A DNA stretch of 62,675 nucleotides from an uncultured Lysobacterales bacterium (GCA_937927755.1 CALBDB010000059.1:1-62675); one strand, 5' to 3'; positions 25,829-34,382 are shown, counted from the stretch's first letter. Numbers and translations are program-made. Notes: generated by a model not told the origin, from the letters alone.

Positions 25829-26566
25829 ATGCCGATGGATTTTGAATCAAAGATGAACATGGTGCCCAACCCGGAACGGGGCGTCGTAAACCATGAGTCC
25901 CGGGTTTACGGTTCATCCTTCAAGGGAATACCGCTGGAAGTGTTCGGCCCGACCGACGGCCCCACTGACATTTTGCTGATGGCTGCCATGCACGGCGACG
26001 AAGGCGAATCTACCGTGGTGCTGTCCGAGGCACTTCGCAGCATACGGCCATCCGATATGAAGCATCCGGTTATCCTCAGCGTCAACCCCGACGGCATACT
26101 GCGTGGCACACGTTGTAACGCACGGGGGGTCGATCTGAACCGGAACTGGCCAACGGCCAACTGGTCGCCGGGTACCGTTCATTACCGGGGCCATGGCCAG
26201 GAGTTGCGTGAAATTGAGTTGAGCGCAGGTTCGTCAGCGGCATCCGAGCCCGAAACGAATTCCTTGCTCGCATTGGTTCAACGTTTGCAACCACGCGCCA
26301 TCGTATCGCTGCACGCGCCGCTGGGTTGCGTAGAAGATCCCGAGGTCAAACCCCTGGCCCGTTGGATCGCCAACCGGGTCGGCTTGCCCCTGGTGCCGGA
26401 CGTTGGCTACCTGACCCCAGGCTCTTTCGGTACATGGTCGGCAGAACAGGGCATCAACATCATCACCTGGGAGTTGCCGCTTGAGCCTATCTCGGATCTG
26501 ATCGCCTCCCACGCCCCGGTGCTGCGCAGGCTGATAACCGGGGAGCGTCTGCCGGAGACACTTTGA
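25829..26566 (+). CDS. mpaA: Murein tripeptide amidase MpaA-like M14 peptidase
   Basis: The product is 245 residues, close to E. coli MpaA (242). MpaA splits the gamma-D-Glu-meso-DAP bond of the murein tripeptide in the cytoplasm during wall recycling. Metal and active-site residues can be read: His and Glu in MAAMHGDEGES, the substrate-binding Arg-rich loop GVDLNRNWPT, the third ligand in IVSLHAPLG, and the catalytic Glu in IITWELPLE. There is no signal peptide. The ATG abuts the addA stop with no gap, and the racemase starts 1 bp after its stop, so the three are co-transcribed. A succinylglutamate-desuccinylase-type activity is the alternative. Confidence 0.82.
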   Translation: MPMDFESKMNMVPNPERGVVNHESRVYGSSFKGIPLEVFGPTDGPTDILLMAAMHGDEGESTVVLSEALRSIRPSDMKHPVILSVNPDGILRGTRCNARGVDLNRNWPTANWSPGTVHYRGHGQELREIELSAGSSAASEPETNSLLALVQRLQPRAIVSLHAPLGCVEDPEVKPLARWIANRVGLPLVPDVGYLTPGSFGTWSAEQGINIITWELPLEPISDLIASHAPVLRRLITGERLPETL

Positions 26567-26567
26567 A

Positions 26568-27446
26568 ATGAGAGTGGGTATCACGGATTCCGGTGTCGGA
26601 GGCTTGTCGGTATGCGCAGAGCTCGAAACCCTGCTGCGGCACTCTCCCGTCGCCCAGGACATTGAGATTTTTTACCTTAACGCGGCCCTGCGGGACGATT
26701 ATTCCTATAACTCGATGTCGTCACGGGGTCAGAAGCTCGAGGCCTTTGGCAGCTTTCTCCGGAACGTAACGGATTTGTACCACCCTGATCTGCTGTATAT
26801 CGCCTGCAATACGTTGAGCGTGTTATTCCAGGATTCGCATTTTGACCATTACCGGCATATCCCGATTACCGGTATAGTTGAGACGGGCACGGTGGAAATA
26901 CTGCGCGCCCTGCAACGGGGCAACGATACCTCGATCATCGTGTTCGCAACTCCAACGACCATCGCCGAGGCGGCTTACCAAAGGCGTTTGGTCCAGGCCG
27001 GTATACCCGCCGAGCGGATCGTTCAGCAGGCATGTCCGGGCCTGCCTGACGCGATATCCAATGACTTTACGGGCGGGCAGGCCACGACTCTGCTGAAGAC
27101 ATTCATCCCGACCGCCCTGACCCGGTTTAACGTGCCCCCGTCACGGGTGGCAGCTTTTCTCGGCTGCACACATTACGGTTACCAGGCCGGGCTTTTTAAA
27201 ACCATCTTGCGCGAAAGGGTCACAGACGTTGAAATCCTGAACCCCAACCCGGCAGCAAGCGCTTCCATTCACGCTGAAATCGGGTCACCAAGCGGCAGCG
27301 GCGCCGTGGAAATCCGCTTCATATCAGCCTACGCCGTGCCGGAAAAGCCGCTGGCTTCGCTTGCACACTACCTGGGAGAAAAGGCGCCGGCGACGGTGGC
27401 CGCGTTACAGGGTTTCATACACGACCCGGACCTGTACCGGGTTTAG
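26568..27446 (+). CDS. Glutamate racemase-like Asp/Glu racemase
   Basis: The product is 292 residues. The family signature is complete: DSGVGGLSV at the N-terminus, the first catalytic Cys in IACNTLSVL near residue 84, and the second in FLGCTHYGYQ near 205. The surroundings differ from housekeeping MurI (LGCTHYGYQ in place of the usual LGCTHFPLL; an insertion-rich YLNAALRDDYSY segment). It may therefore be a second racemase. It follows the MpaA-like amidase by 1 bp, so a role in handling D-Glu or Ala-Glu released from murein peptides is likely. A cell-wall supply role as the only MurI cannot be excluded from this window. Confidence 0.82.
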   Translation: MRVGITDSGVGGLSVCAELETLLRHSPVAQDIEIFYLNAALRDDYSYNSMSSRGQKLEAFGSFLRNVTDLYHPDLLYIACNTLSVLFQDSHFDHYRHIPITGIVETGTVEILRALQRGNDTSIIVFATPTTIAEAAYQRRLVQAGIPAERIVQQACPGLPDAISNDFTGGQATTLLKTFIPTALTRFNVPPSRVAAFLGCTHYGYQAGLFKTILRERVTDVEILNPNPAASASIHAEIGSPSGSGAVEIRFISAYAVPEKPLASLAHYLGEKAPATVAALQGFIHDPDLYRV

Positions 27447-27461
27447 GACCAATGCGGGAGT

Positions 27462-28361
27462 TCAGTCCTTTATACCGGCGGGGCCATTAGCCGGTATCTC
27501 GCGTTCTTCACCAGGCTGCGTAAACAGATCATGATGACGCAATTCCACTGGCCGCAGTGAAGGTGTTTTTGCTATGGATACGGGTACGTGCACACCCACG
27601 GCATGGCCGGGTTTTATACGGTTTTGAAGTATGTCCGGGCCATAGGTCGAGCTAAAAAACCAGTACGGTGGAAATGCCATGTGGCTGTGGCGCTTGTCCC
27701 AGTAGGCAGCATCCCTTTCAAAGTGAACATCATTGGGGTCGGCATCACCCATGTGTAGTACGGTGGTGGATCCGTTCAGGGTCACCCGCCAGGAAATATT
27801 TTCGACATCAAGTCTTGAAGTCGGCCAGCCTGAATGCGGAATACGTACTGCCTCAATGACCAGGCCTTCCATATTGAGTGTAACCGGTGCGTCCTTGTAA
27901 GCCAGTTCAACTGCAGTGACACGGTCAAAAACCGATCCGTCATCTGTACTTGCCAGTTCTCGCATTGCTGTCACCGCCTGTGCCGGGGCATACAGGCGGA
28001 TACGCTGCTGTTGCTTCAGCAACCGCAAGATGTCCGCGGGCGAAAAATGGTCCCCGTGATGGTGGCTGATAAATACCGCGTCGATACCGTCAAATGGCGG
28101 CTCACCGGCGAACAGCGCTTCTTTCATCGGCTTGGGCAATAGCTGGTACTGGCCGTAACTATTGAGAAACAGGGGGTCAAAAACGACCTTGATCTGGCCC
28201 TGAGCCACCATCAGGCCTTCATTGGCAAGATAACTGGCGACCGCATTGGAGCGGGCAGGCTGCGCCTGAACAACCGCGGTAAAAAGCAGAAACAACAGCA
28301 GTCCTGGCAACCACTTGACCAAAACGCCGACTGCAGTGAACCTCGTTGGCATGGGCGTCAA
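27462..28361 (-). CDS. Exported metallo-beta-lactamase-fold hydrolase
   Basis: The product is 299 residues. Residues about 17-34 are a signal peptide (WLPGLLLFLLFTAVVQAQ). The metal motif AVFISHHHGDHFSPAD is at about residues 95-110. Further ligands are in VIEAVRIPHSGWPTS and TVLHMGDADPND. The layout resembles UlaG/RomA-type MBL proteins, whose substrates vary; nothing here decides the substrate. Its start overlaps the MazG-like stop by ATGA, so the two genes are translated together. It is convergent with the racemase gene, 15 bp apart. Confidence 0.82.
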   Translation of the reverse strand: MTPMPTRFTAVGVLVKWLPGLLLFLLFTAVVQAQPARSNAVASYLANEGLMVAQGQIKVVFDPLFLNSYGQYQLLPKPMKEALFAGEPPFDGIDAVFISHHHGDHFSPADILRLLKQQQRIRLYAPAQAVTAMRELASTDDGSVFDRVTAVELAYKDAPVTLNMEGLVIEAVRIPHSGWPTSRLDVENISWRVTLNGSTTVLHMGDADPNDVHFERDAAYWDKRHSHMAFPPYWFFSSTYGPDILQNRIKPGHAVGVHVPVSIAKTPSLRPVELRHHDLFTQPGEEREIPANGPAGIKD

Positions 28362-28708
28362 AGGTACTCCGTGTATTTCCTGGCGCTGCCGCGGACGATA
28401 TCCGCCGGGTACTTGGCCTCGTTGGCCCTGATTTTCCTGTCGGTTGCGCTTAGCAGGTCGATACCAAGCCGGTCCGCGATCCTGATCAGGTAGACCAGAA
28501 TATCCGCCAATTCCTCTTCGACTGCCGCCAGCTTGTCTTGCGGGAGTTCGAAACTCTCATCCTGTTTCAGCCACTGGAAATGCTCGAGCAATTCGCCCGC
28601 TTCCACGATCAGGGCCATCGACAGGTTTTTCGGGGAATGGAATTGGTCCCAGTCCCTCTCACTGGCGAACCTGGCTATGCGGATTCTTAATTCTTCTAAT
28701 TCGTTCAC
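28358..28708 (-). CDS. MazG-like nucleotide pyrophosphohydrolase
   Basis: The product is 116 residues, the usual size of single-domain RS21-C6/MazG-type NTP pyrophosphohydrolases, which remove non-canonical (d)NTPs. The helical metal site is clear: LIVEAGELLEHFQW (residues about 31-44) and VEEELADILVYLIRIADRLGI (about 63-83) supply the ExxE-12-ExxD acids. The C-terminal NEAKYPADIVRGSARKY matches the family tail. It is the first gene of a two-gene operon with the MBL hydrolase (4-bp overlap). Confidence 0.88.
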   Translation of the reverse strand: MNELEELRIRIARFASERDWDQFHSPKNLSMALIVEAGELLEHFQWLKQDESFELPQDKLAAVEEELADILVYLIRIADRLGIDLLSATDRKIRANEAKYPADIVRGSARKYTEYL

Positions 28709-28887
28709 TGCGAATTACCCTGTCTTATGTTGTCGTTTGCCGGATGAAAACTTTGCCTACTTTAAGGTTCTTGTGCCGCAGTGTATAGGGGGGCGATCAG
28801 CAAATTTTCGAACTTGTCCTATACTTTATGCTAATGGCCTTGCGAAGCACACAAAGGCCTGGATAAACCATTTCCACGGGGAACTAA

Positions 28888-29271
28888 ATGAAAAACATCG
28901 ACCGTATGTTCGTATTCACCGGCCTGGTCTTTCTGCTGATTGGTATGTCACTGGGGCTGAAAATGTCCATGACACAGAATTTTGCGCTACACGGTTTGCA
29001 TGCACACCTTAATCTGCTGGGTTTTGTTGTAATGACCTTGTTTGGTCTTTGTTACCGTAGCTGGCCGAAGATGCAGGATGGGAAACTCGCAACTGTGCAC
29101 TACCTGTTGCACACCGTGACCGTAGGTGCTGCCATGATCATGCTTTACTTTGTTCTTTCCAATATGGATCTTGCGCCAAAGCTCGGGCCTGTCATGGATA
29201 TGACTCTGATCGGAACCCTTGCCGGCGTGATTCTTTTTGGCTATCTGTTTTTCACCCGCGCAAGGGATTAG
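28888..29271 (+). CDS. Small four-helix membrane protein with conserved-looking histidines
   Basis: The product is 127 residues with a good site (GGGGAACTAA) before the ATG. Four hydrophobic helices are at about 7-25, 36-56, 69-91 and 103-123. His35, His38, His40 (HGLHAHLNLLGF) and His71, His75 (VHYLLH) lie near helix ends. HAHLNLLGFVVMTLFGL resembles the haem-binding helix of cbb3 oxidase subunit I and NnrS-like proteins, so haem or copper binding is possible. I treat it as a stand-alone 'cbb3 subunit I-like' small protein of unknown role. A REP array follows directly. Confidence 0.75.
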   Translation: MKNIDRMFVFTGLVFLLIGMSLGLKMSMTQNFALHGLHAHLNLLGFVVMTLFGLCYRSWPKMQDGKLATVHYLLHTVTVGAAMIMLYFVLSNMDLAPKLGPVMDMTLIGTLAGVILFGYLFFTRARD

Positions 29272-29278
29272 CTAAACC

Positions 29279-29388
29279 ATCGCGACGGCCACGTCGCGCC
29301 TACAACGGGGTTGTGCCTGGAGGAGCGATAGGCAAGGCTGGTCGCGATTATTTGAGCTCAAAAATCGCCACGGGACGCGCCTCCGACA
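29279..29388. repeat. Three-unit REP/BIME array, copy 3
   Basis: Inverted A (29279-29304, ATCGCGACGGCCACGTCGC), A' (29319-29348, GGAGGAGCGATAGGCAAGG) and B (29363-29388, AATCGCCACGGGACGCGCC) occur in the same succession as copies 1 and 2, with the A and A' polarities exchanged. It lies in a convergent gap 27 kb from the other two. Confidence 0.72.
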
Positions 29389-29419
29389 GGTGCGCGCCCC
29401 TTGGCATGGCCTTTAAGCT

Positions 29420-29965
29420 TTATTGGCCGTTACCCACCGGAATCATTATGTGTGCGTAGTCGGTGTCTTTCCACATCACGAACGGGCCGCCACCTGAGGG
29501 ATCGGTGGTCATGCCTTCCAGCATCTCTTTTGGCACGATGACCATCAGGTGCGGACCGGTTTCAACGTAGTCATCCGCGCTCGGGGGATGCTCGTGGTAG
29601 GGTGTGGAGTTACTGACCCCGCTACCCTCCGGCTCACCCAACAGCATATATGAGATACCAATGCCGGTGGCCTTGTAAGGTGCCTTGGCTCCTACTGCAG
29701 CCATCATTTCTCCCCAGACGGCATCAATACAAACAGCAGCACCATCACCGGGCATGGTATCCGGTAAACAGGTCCAGCCATTGCTGCCTTCCACCACGAC
29801 TTCACCATTAATCACTATGGTTGCGTCGGCGCCGATGGCAGCGGGCGCAGCCGCCCGCGCATGTGCGATCAACTTGTCTTGGTCGCTGCCGGCAAAACCG
29901 GTGCCTATACCGGCTGCCAGTAATGCCATCGCTAATACAGATTTTGAAATTATGTTTTTATTCAC
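29420..29965 (-). CDS. Secreted protein of unknown function
   Basis: The product is 181 residues from a GTG at 29965, chosen because GGAGAAAGATAAC precedes it and a signal peptide (MNKNIISKSVLAMALLAAG...GFA) follows. A longer frame begins with another GTG at 29980. The mature part has Cys in GWTCLPD and AVCIDAVW, probably a disulfide, and a His-rich loop TPYHEHPPSADD. GPHLMVIVPKEML and PFVMWKDTDYAHIMIPVG follow. Proteins like this are known as hypotheticals in marine Proteobacteria. No function can be assigned. It is monocistronic. Confidence 0.75.
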   Translation of the reverse strand: MNKNIISKSVLAMALLAAGIGTGFAGSDQDKLIAHARAAAPAAIGADATIVINGEVVVEGSNGWTCLPDTMPGDGAAVCIDAVWGEMMAAVGAKAPYKATGIGISYMLLGEPEGSGVSNSTPYHEHPPSADDYVETGPHLMVIVPKEMLEGMTTDPSGGGPFVMWKDTDYAHIMIPVGNGQ

Positions 29966-30277
29966 GTTATCTTTCTCCACATTTTATTTACAAACCCTCT
30001 TCATTACACACGTGGGCCCGGCCTGGTCAAAGTTTTGGCCTGACCTGCCGGGGATGTGTGTAAATCTAAGTATAGGCGACTGTCAGAAAGTCACAGGACA
30101 GGGCCTGAATGGCGATGGATAAATATGATGTCCGCAATGAGTTGCTCTGCAGCATGAGGCTGTAGTGATGAATAGATAACCCGTATATTGAATCGGTCAG
30201 AACGAGATTGCCGGGCTGACCCGTATTTCACGGCAAAACTGTGCGCGCGTGCTGTTTCGCGGCCATAATGCACAGAC
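29966..30277. other. 312-bp divergent gap, no gene recognised
   Basis: Short frames here have no ribosome sites or protein-like composition. CATAAT at about 30265 could be a -10 box for the flavoprotein gene, but the -35 is poor. Nothing else stands out. Confidence 0.5.
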
Positions 30278-31537
30278 ATGAAAAATCCCGACCTCATAAT
30301 CATCGGTGCAGGTGCTGCCGGCCTAATGTGCGCAATTACCGCTGCTCAGCGCGGCAAACGTGTGCTTGTGTTGGAGCGGGCCAACAAGGCGGGCAAGAAA
30401 ATCCTGATGTCCGGGGGCGGGCGTTGCAACTTCACCAATTTGCATATAGCGCCGGACCGCTATCTTTCCAACAACCCGCATTTTTGCAAATCGGCCCTGA
30501 GCCGCTATACGCAGTGGGATTTTATCGAATGGGTCGAGCGCAGCGGTATTGAGTATTTTGAAAAGGAAACCGTTAACGGGCTGAGCGGTCAGTTATTTTG
30601 CCGGCAGTCCTCAAAGCTGATCCTGGCCATGTTGCTGAATGAGTGCCGGCAACAGGATGTTGAAATCAGGCTCAATTGCGAAATTGAGAACGTGGCCCAC
30701 CAGCGGGGTGCCTGGTCACGGCAAGCTGCCACCGGGGGCAGACAGGGCAATAAAACAGTCGCTGCTGATGCTTTCAGCCTAAAAACCAACCAGGGAGTTT
30801 TCATTTCCGAAACCCTGGTTGTGGCTGCCGGCGGCCTGTCGATCCCCAGTCTCGGCGGATCCGGGATCGGCTATGAACTGGCGGAATCTTTCGGCTTGCG
30901 TGTGCTGCCAACCAGCGCCGGCCTCGTGCCCTTTACATTCACCGATTCCATGCATGGTGTCTGTGAACGTCTTTCCGGTGTTTCAAACGAAGTCTACCTC
31001 TTCAATACCCGGCAGTCCTTCCGCGAGGATTTGTTGTTTACTCACCGCGGTCTCAGTGGACCCGCCGCATTGCAGCTATCCAGCTACTGGCAGGCAGGTG
31101 AGTCCATCTACGTCAACCTGTTGCCGGACCACGAGATATTGAGTTTGTTGCTGAGTTGGAAACAACAGCACCCGAAGGCTTTGCTGAGAACCCAGTTAGA
31201 CCACGTATTGCCACGAAAACTGGTGCTGGAACTGGAAAATCTGTGGTGGCCGGAACTAGCCGAAACAGCCCTGGCCGAATGGCCCAACGTGTGGCTGGAA
31301 GCGGTTGCGCAAAAGCTGGAGGACTGGCCACTCTTGCCGGCGGGCACCGAGGGATACCGCACTGCCGAGGTTACCATTGGTGGCGTGGATACCCGCGATC
31401 TGTCATCCAAGACCATGGAATCGACAACGCCGGGATTGTTTTTCATCGGAGAGGTCGTTGATGTTACCGGTCATCTTGGCGGCTTCAATTTCCAGTGGGC
31501 ATGGTCATCGGCATTCGTCGCAGGAGACTCCATTTAA
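30278..31537 (+). CDS. HI0933-type NAD(P)/FAD-dependent flavoprotein
   Basis: The product is 419 residues, within the family's range. The FAD-binding Rossmann motif IIIGAGAAGLMCAITAAQRG is at residues 7-26, followed by KAGKKILMSGGGRCNFTN, the hallmark of the HI0933/BaiN/RdsA family. A middle beta-rich domain contains FTHRGLSGPAALQLSS. The C-terminal FAD contacts are VTIGGVDTRDLSSKTME and GLFFIGEVVDVTGHLGGF. Substrates are mostly unknown; some members reduce flavins or bile-acid intermediates. It is monocistronic with no informative neighbours. Confidence 0.9.
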   Translation: MKNPDLIIIGAGAAGLMCAITAAQRGKRVLVLERANKAGKKILMSGGGRCNFTNLHIAPDRYLSNNPHFCKSALSRYTQWDFIEWVERSGIEYFEKETVNGLSGQLFCRQSSKLILAMLLNECRQQDVEIRLNCEIENVAHQRGAWSRQAATGGRQGNKTVAADAFSLKTNQGVFISETLVVAAGGLSIPSLGGSGIGYELAESFGLRVLPTSAGLVPFTFTDSMHGVCERLSGVSNEVYLFNTRQSFREDLLFTHRGLSGPAALQLSSYWQAGESIYVNLLPDHEILSLLLSWKQQHPKALLRTQLDHVLPRKLVLELENLWWPELAETALAEWPNVWLEAVAQKLEDWPLLPAGTEGYRTAEVTIGGVDTRDLSSKTMESTTPGLFFIGEVVDVTGHLGGFNFQWAWSSAFVAGDSI

Positions 31538-31605
31538 AACGCCACGTTTCCAATTCCGCATTAGCTGCGCTGCTTTCATGGAACCATGCGCCGATAACAA
31601 AAATC

Positions 31606-31634
31606 TTGACATGAGCCCAAAGTGAATTTTTAAT
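31606..31634 (+). promoter_or_regulatory. Strong sigma-70 promoter before the PA3496-family gene
   Basis: TTGACA (31606-31611) and TTTAAT (31629-31634) are 17 bp apart: a perfect -35 and five of six bases at -10. The predicted transcript starts about 35 nt before the ATG at 31676. It is the best promoter match I found in the window. Confidence 0.6.
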
Positions 31635-31675
31635 CCGCAATTAAAGTTGCGTTTCCACTGGCCGGAGATAAGCTG

Positions 31676-31918
31676 ATGGGATCTGAAAACCAAGGGCAAT
31701 TTGAAGACGACGGCATTGATTCAATCGATGATTTCGACGATGACATCGATCTTGATGATGCCTCATCCAGTGATTCTGCTGACTCTGAAGAGAAAATTGA
31801 TGCTGCCTCGCAGGCACGCATCAATGCCCGCCACGAAATTGAAAGAAGAAATGAACTAAAAGCGCTCAGGTCAGAGCTGGATGAATGGGACGACCTGTCT
31901 GACGAAGACGTACTGTAA
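31676..31918 (+). CDS. Small acidic PA3496-family protein
   Basis: The product is 80 residues. The first half is nearly all Asp/Ser/Glu (DDFDDDIDLDDASSSDSADS). The second half is a charged helix, ARINARHEIERRNELKALR followed by SELDEWDDLSDED. This acidic-then-helical pattern matches the PA3496 family, annotated as putative envelope integrity proteins in Pseudomonas relatives; their action is not known. There is no signal peptide. A strong promoter precedes it. It is convergent with the membrane hydrolase gene, 12 bp apart. Confidence 0.8.
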   Translation: MGSENQGQFEDDGIDSIDDFDDDIDLDDASSSDSADSEEKIDAASQARINARHEIERRNELKALRSELDEWDDLSDEDVL

Positions 31919-31930
31919 TACCCCGCATTG

Positions 31931-33790
31931 CTACAGCGGTAAGTAAATTACCGTGTTTGAAATTAAAATCATTATAAAAATCAGGCCCGTGGTCATCGGG
32001 CCAAGGTATATCCTGCCCGTCATACGGAAAAAATACCGGTTGAAGTAGGGCAACACGAACATCATCGGTACAACAGCAAACAACAGGTTCACGTACAACC
32101 ATCCATCGGTCCAGTAGACGGTTCCGGTGAGCGTGAAGGTCAGGTACTGAACAACCACGATCAACATCAACCCCAGGGAATTGGCAATGCCGCCGAGCAG
32201 CATGCTTTTCCACTCTGCTTCACCCTCAAAGCGCATGGCGCCGTTGATACGCAAGGAGTTTGAAAGCAGGAAGATAAAGAAAAATGGCACATACATGGCC
32301 AGCAATATCAGCAGTGGCGGCTGGAATGTACGTACCCCCATGAACAGGAAGCGATAATCCACGTGCAGAAAATAGTAAACGGTAAACAACAGCAGGAAGA
32401 AGAACACGAAAAGGCTGAACGCCAGAAAAAAGGTCCGCAACAGTTCCGAAAGGCTGCTCCCCGCACCCCACACTTGTGGAGTCACTCCGTTTTTCTTGCC
32501 AAAAAAGTGATAACTCAGCCAGAACATCAGGTAACCGACGCTACCGTTAAGCACCGCCCACAACATAACCGCATTGTTCATCCGTTGCGGAAAAAACCAG
32601 GTCTGCTGGCGGGTTGATGCGGCAACAAACAGTTTTTGAGACAACTCCGCCATCGGTATATACGTAAAACAGGCGATCAGGGCGCCGATGGCGAACATAG
32701 ACCAGAAAATCGCCTTGCCCTTGCCGCGTGGCTTGGGCAGCGCCGGCGGCAGCGCATGCACCAACACCTTGAAATAGGGAATTTCGAGCAACAACCTGCC
32801 CATGGGTATCACCGCAACGAGCGCTGCGATCAATGAGATCAAGCCCAGCAGCTCCTTCCAGTACCAGACCTGGTCGTCTAAGGAAAGACCGGTTTCGAGA
32901 TCGAATACGCGTTCGAAATATTCGAGTTGGCTGGCCATATCCTCGGTGATATAGGGCTGGAACGGGTGCAGGATCATCTCATTGTGAACCACCCGCAGCG
33001 TCCGGTCATCCTTGTTGCCGTAGTAGCGGCCGATTTCCACTTCATCAATGCTTTCTCCGGTAACCGCCAGGCCGGAATTCACTGCCCGCAGGGCTTCGGG
33101 GGCGTAACGCATATCACCATTTTTTAACTCGTTCCGATAAGCGCCCTCGTCGTAAAAAGCGTAGCTGACGCCCACGTTGGAACGGACACTTTCCAATACG
33201 TCTTCCCTCAGGGTGAGTACATAGCCTGAAACAAAGACTGAATGGAGTTTGCTGGGCTCACCGGTTTCCATCGCCTGCTTGCCAAAATAGCTGGCGCCGC
33301 GTATCGCAGCATTACCCCCCGCCGAATGACCGGTTGCGCCGATGCGTGTTTTATCTATGTAGTTGAGGTTTGGCGTCCCCGCAGCATAATCCACAATTGC
33401 GAACATGCCGTAGCCCTCGGTGGTCGCCGCGATCCTGCTCATGGAAGCGCTTGAAAACCCCTGTGCATAGGGGTCGATCAGGATTGCAACCACGCCACGG
33501 CGTGATAGCTCGATGGCAACATTTGAAAGGGCTTCCTTGGAACGTTGAAAACCCGGAATTATTACCACTAAAGGTGCAGGATTGTCGCTGGTCGCAGTAC
33601 GCGGGCGGTATAAATCTGCCACCACCCACTGCCCGTTATGGGTTGGTATCTTTATGTCCTGCACATGGACCCGGCCGCCCGAGTTCTGGATGGATGAAGC
33701 GATAATACTGGCGAATAAAACTACCAATAACGACACCAGCAGCTGTCTTTTGCTGGCTCTTATTTGTTTGTCAGCCCGTATCACTTCCAC
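31931..33790 (-). CDS. Membrane-bound alpha/beta hydrolase with C-terminal multi-pass domain
   Basis: The product is 619 residues. One N-terminal helix (about 16-34) anchors an alpha/beta hydrolase (about 45-280) with the nucleophile in GATGHSAGGN (Ser156), an oxyanion-region VVIIPGFQRS and IDPYAQG. The catalytic His is probably in RVVHNEMILHPFQP. From about residue 310, eight or so hydrophobic helices follow (LGLISLIAALVAVIPMG, AIFWSMFAIGALIACFTYI, MLLGGIANSLGLMLIVVVQ). The hydrolase lies on the outer face if the first helix orients N-in. Substrate is unknown. The coupling of a hydrolase to a polytopic domain suggests lipid or peptide handling. Confidence 0.8.
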   Translation of the reverse strand: MEVIRADKQIRASKRQLLVSLLVVLFASIIASSIQNSGGRVHVQDIKIPTHNGQWVVADLYRPRTATSDNPAPLVVIIPGFQRSKEALSNVAIELSRRGVVAILIDPYAQGFSSASMSRIAATTEGYGMFAIVDYAAGTPNLNYIDKTRIGATGHSAGGNAAIRGASYFGKQAMETGEPSKLHSVFVSGYVLTLREDVLESVRSNVGVSYAFYDEGAYRNELKNGDMRYAPEALRAVNSGLAVTGESIDEVEIGRYYGNKDDRTLRVVHNEMILHPFQPYITEDMASQLEYFERVFDLETGLSLDDQVWYWKELLGLISLIAALVAVIPMGRLLLEIPYFKVLVHALPPALPKPRGKGKAIFWSMFAIGALIACFTYIPMAELSQKLFVAASTRQQTWFFPQRMNNAVMLWAVLNGSVGYLMFWLSYHFFGKKNGVTPQVWGAGSSLSELLRTFFLAFSLFVFFFLLLFTVYYFLHVDYRFLFMGVRTFQPPLLILLAMYVPFFFIFLLSNSLRINGAMRFEGEAEWKSMLLGGIANSLGLMLIVVVQYLTFTLTGTVYWTDGWLYVNLLFAVVPMMFVLPYFNRYFFRMTGRIYLGPMTTGLIFIMILISNTVIYLPL

Positions 33791-33863
33791 TAGCCGGTTC
33801 CCTGGATTTTCAAATCAGCTAATTTATTTATCCAGGGTGAATACCCCGGCGCAAATGGCTCTC

Positions 33864-34382
33864 CTACGGTTCTAACAGGATATCGACCATCAGGTCATTG
33901 GCCATGGCTTCGATTTCAGCTCTCAGCGTGTCAACATCGGCGCTGGCCGGCACCGCCAGCGTCGCCCTGACCCTGAAAATCTCACCGCCGCCCATGGATG
34001 CACTCTCCACGAGCGTTTCAAGATCCTGCACGGTTATGTCATACCGGGCCAGTACCCTGGTGATGTCATGGATAATCCCCGGCCGGTCATTACCCACCAG
34101 GTTTAAATTGTACTCATCCCTCTTTAGGTTGACGGGCTCGGCTTCGCTGATGTGGGCAACTATGTGCAGACCCGAAGCGCCAAGTCCTTCCAGTGAATCA
34201 AGACAGGCTTCAGCATTTGCGCTTGGCACTGACATCAGCAGAATGCCCGCAAACTGCCCGGCCAGTGAGCTCATACTGCTTTGGGTCCAGCTTCCGCCAT
34301 GTTTTGCAAGGGTGCTGGATATGGTCTGGACGATTCCGGGGCGATCCTCGGCCATCACGGTCAGAACAATTGAAGTATTCAT
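33864..34382 (-). CDS. gcvR: GcvR-like protein with two ACT domains
   Basis: The product is 172 residues. The first ACT domain starts at VLTVMAEDRPGIVQTISSTL and the second at LNLVGNDRPGIIHDITRVL. Both keep the DRPGI ligand loop. This is the layout of GcvR, which binds glycine and holds GcvA in check at the glycine-cleavage promoter. No gcv gene is in the window, so the regulatory target is unverified; related ACT pairs sense other amino acids. It is preceded by an AT-rich stretch (34541-34619) that separates it from arsR. Confidence 0.82.
   Translation of the reverse strand: MNTSIVLTVMAEDRPGIVQTISSTLAKHGGSWTQSSMSSLAGQFAGILLMSVPSANAEACLDSLEGLGASGLHIVAHISEAEPVNLKRDEYNLNLVGNDRPGIIHDITRVLARYDITVQDLETLVESASMGGGEIFRVRATLAVPASADVDTLRAEIEAMANDLMVDILLEP

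Noticed and set aside
30091-30303. 70-codon minus-strand frame upstream of the flavoprotein gene
   Set aside because: No ribosome site; it covers the flavoprotein promoter and start region.
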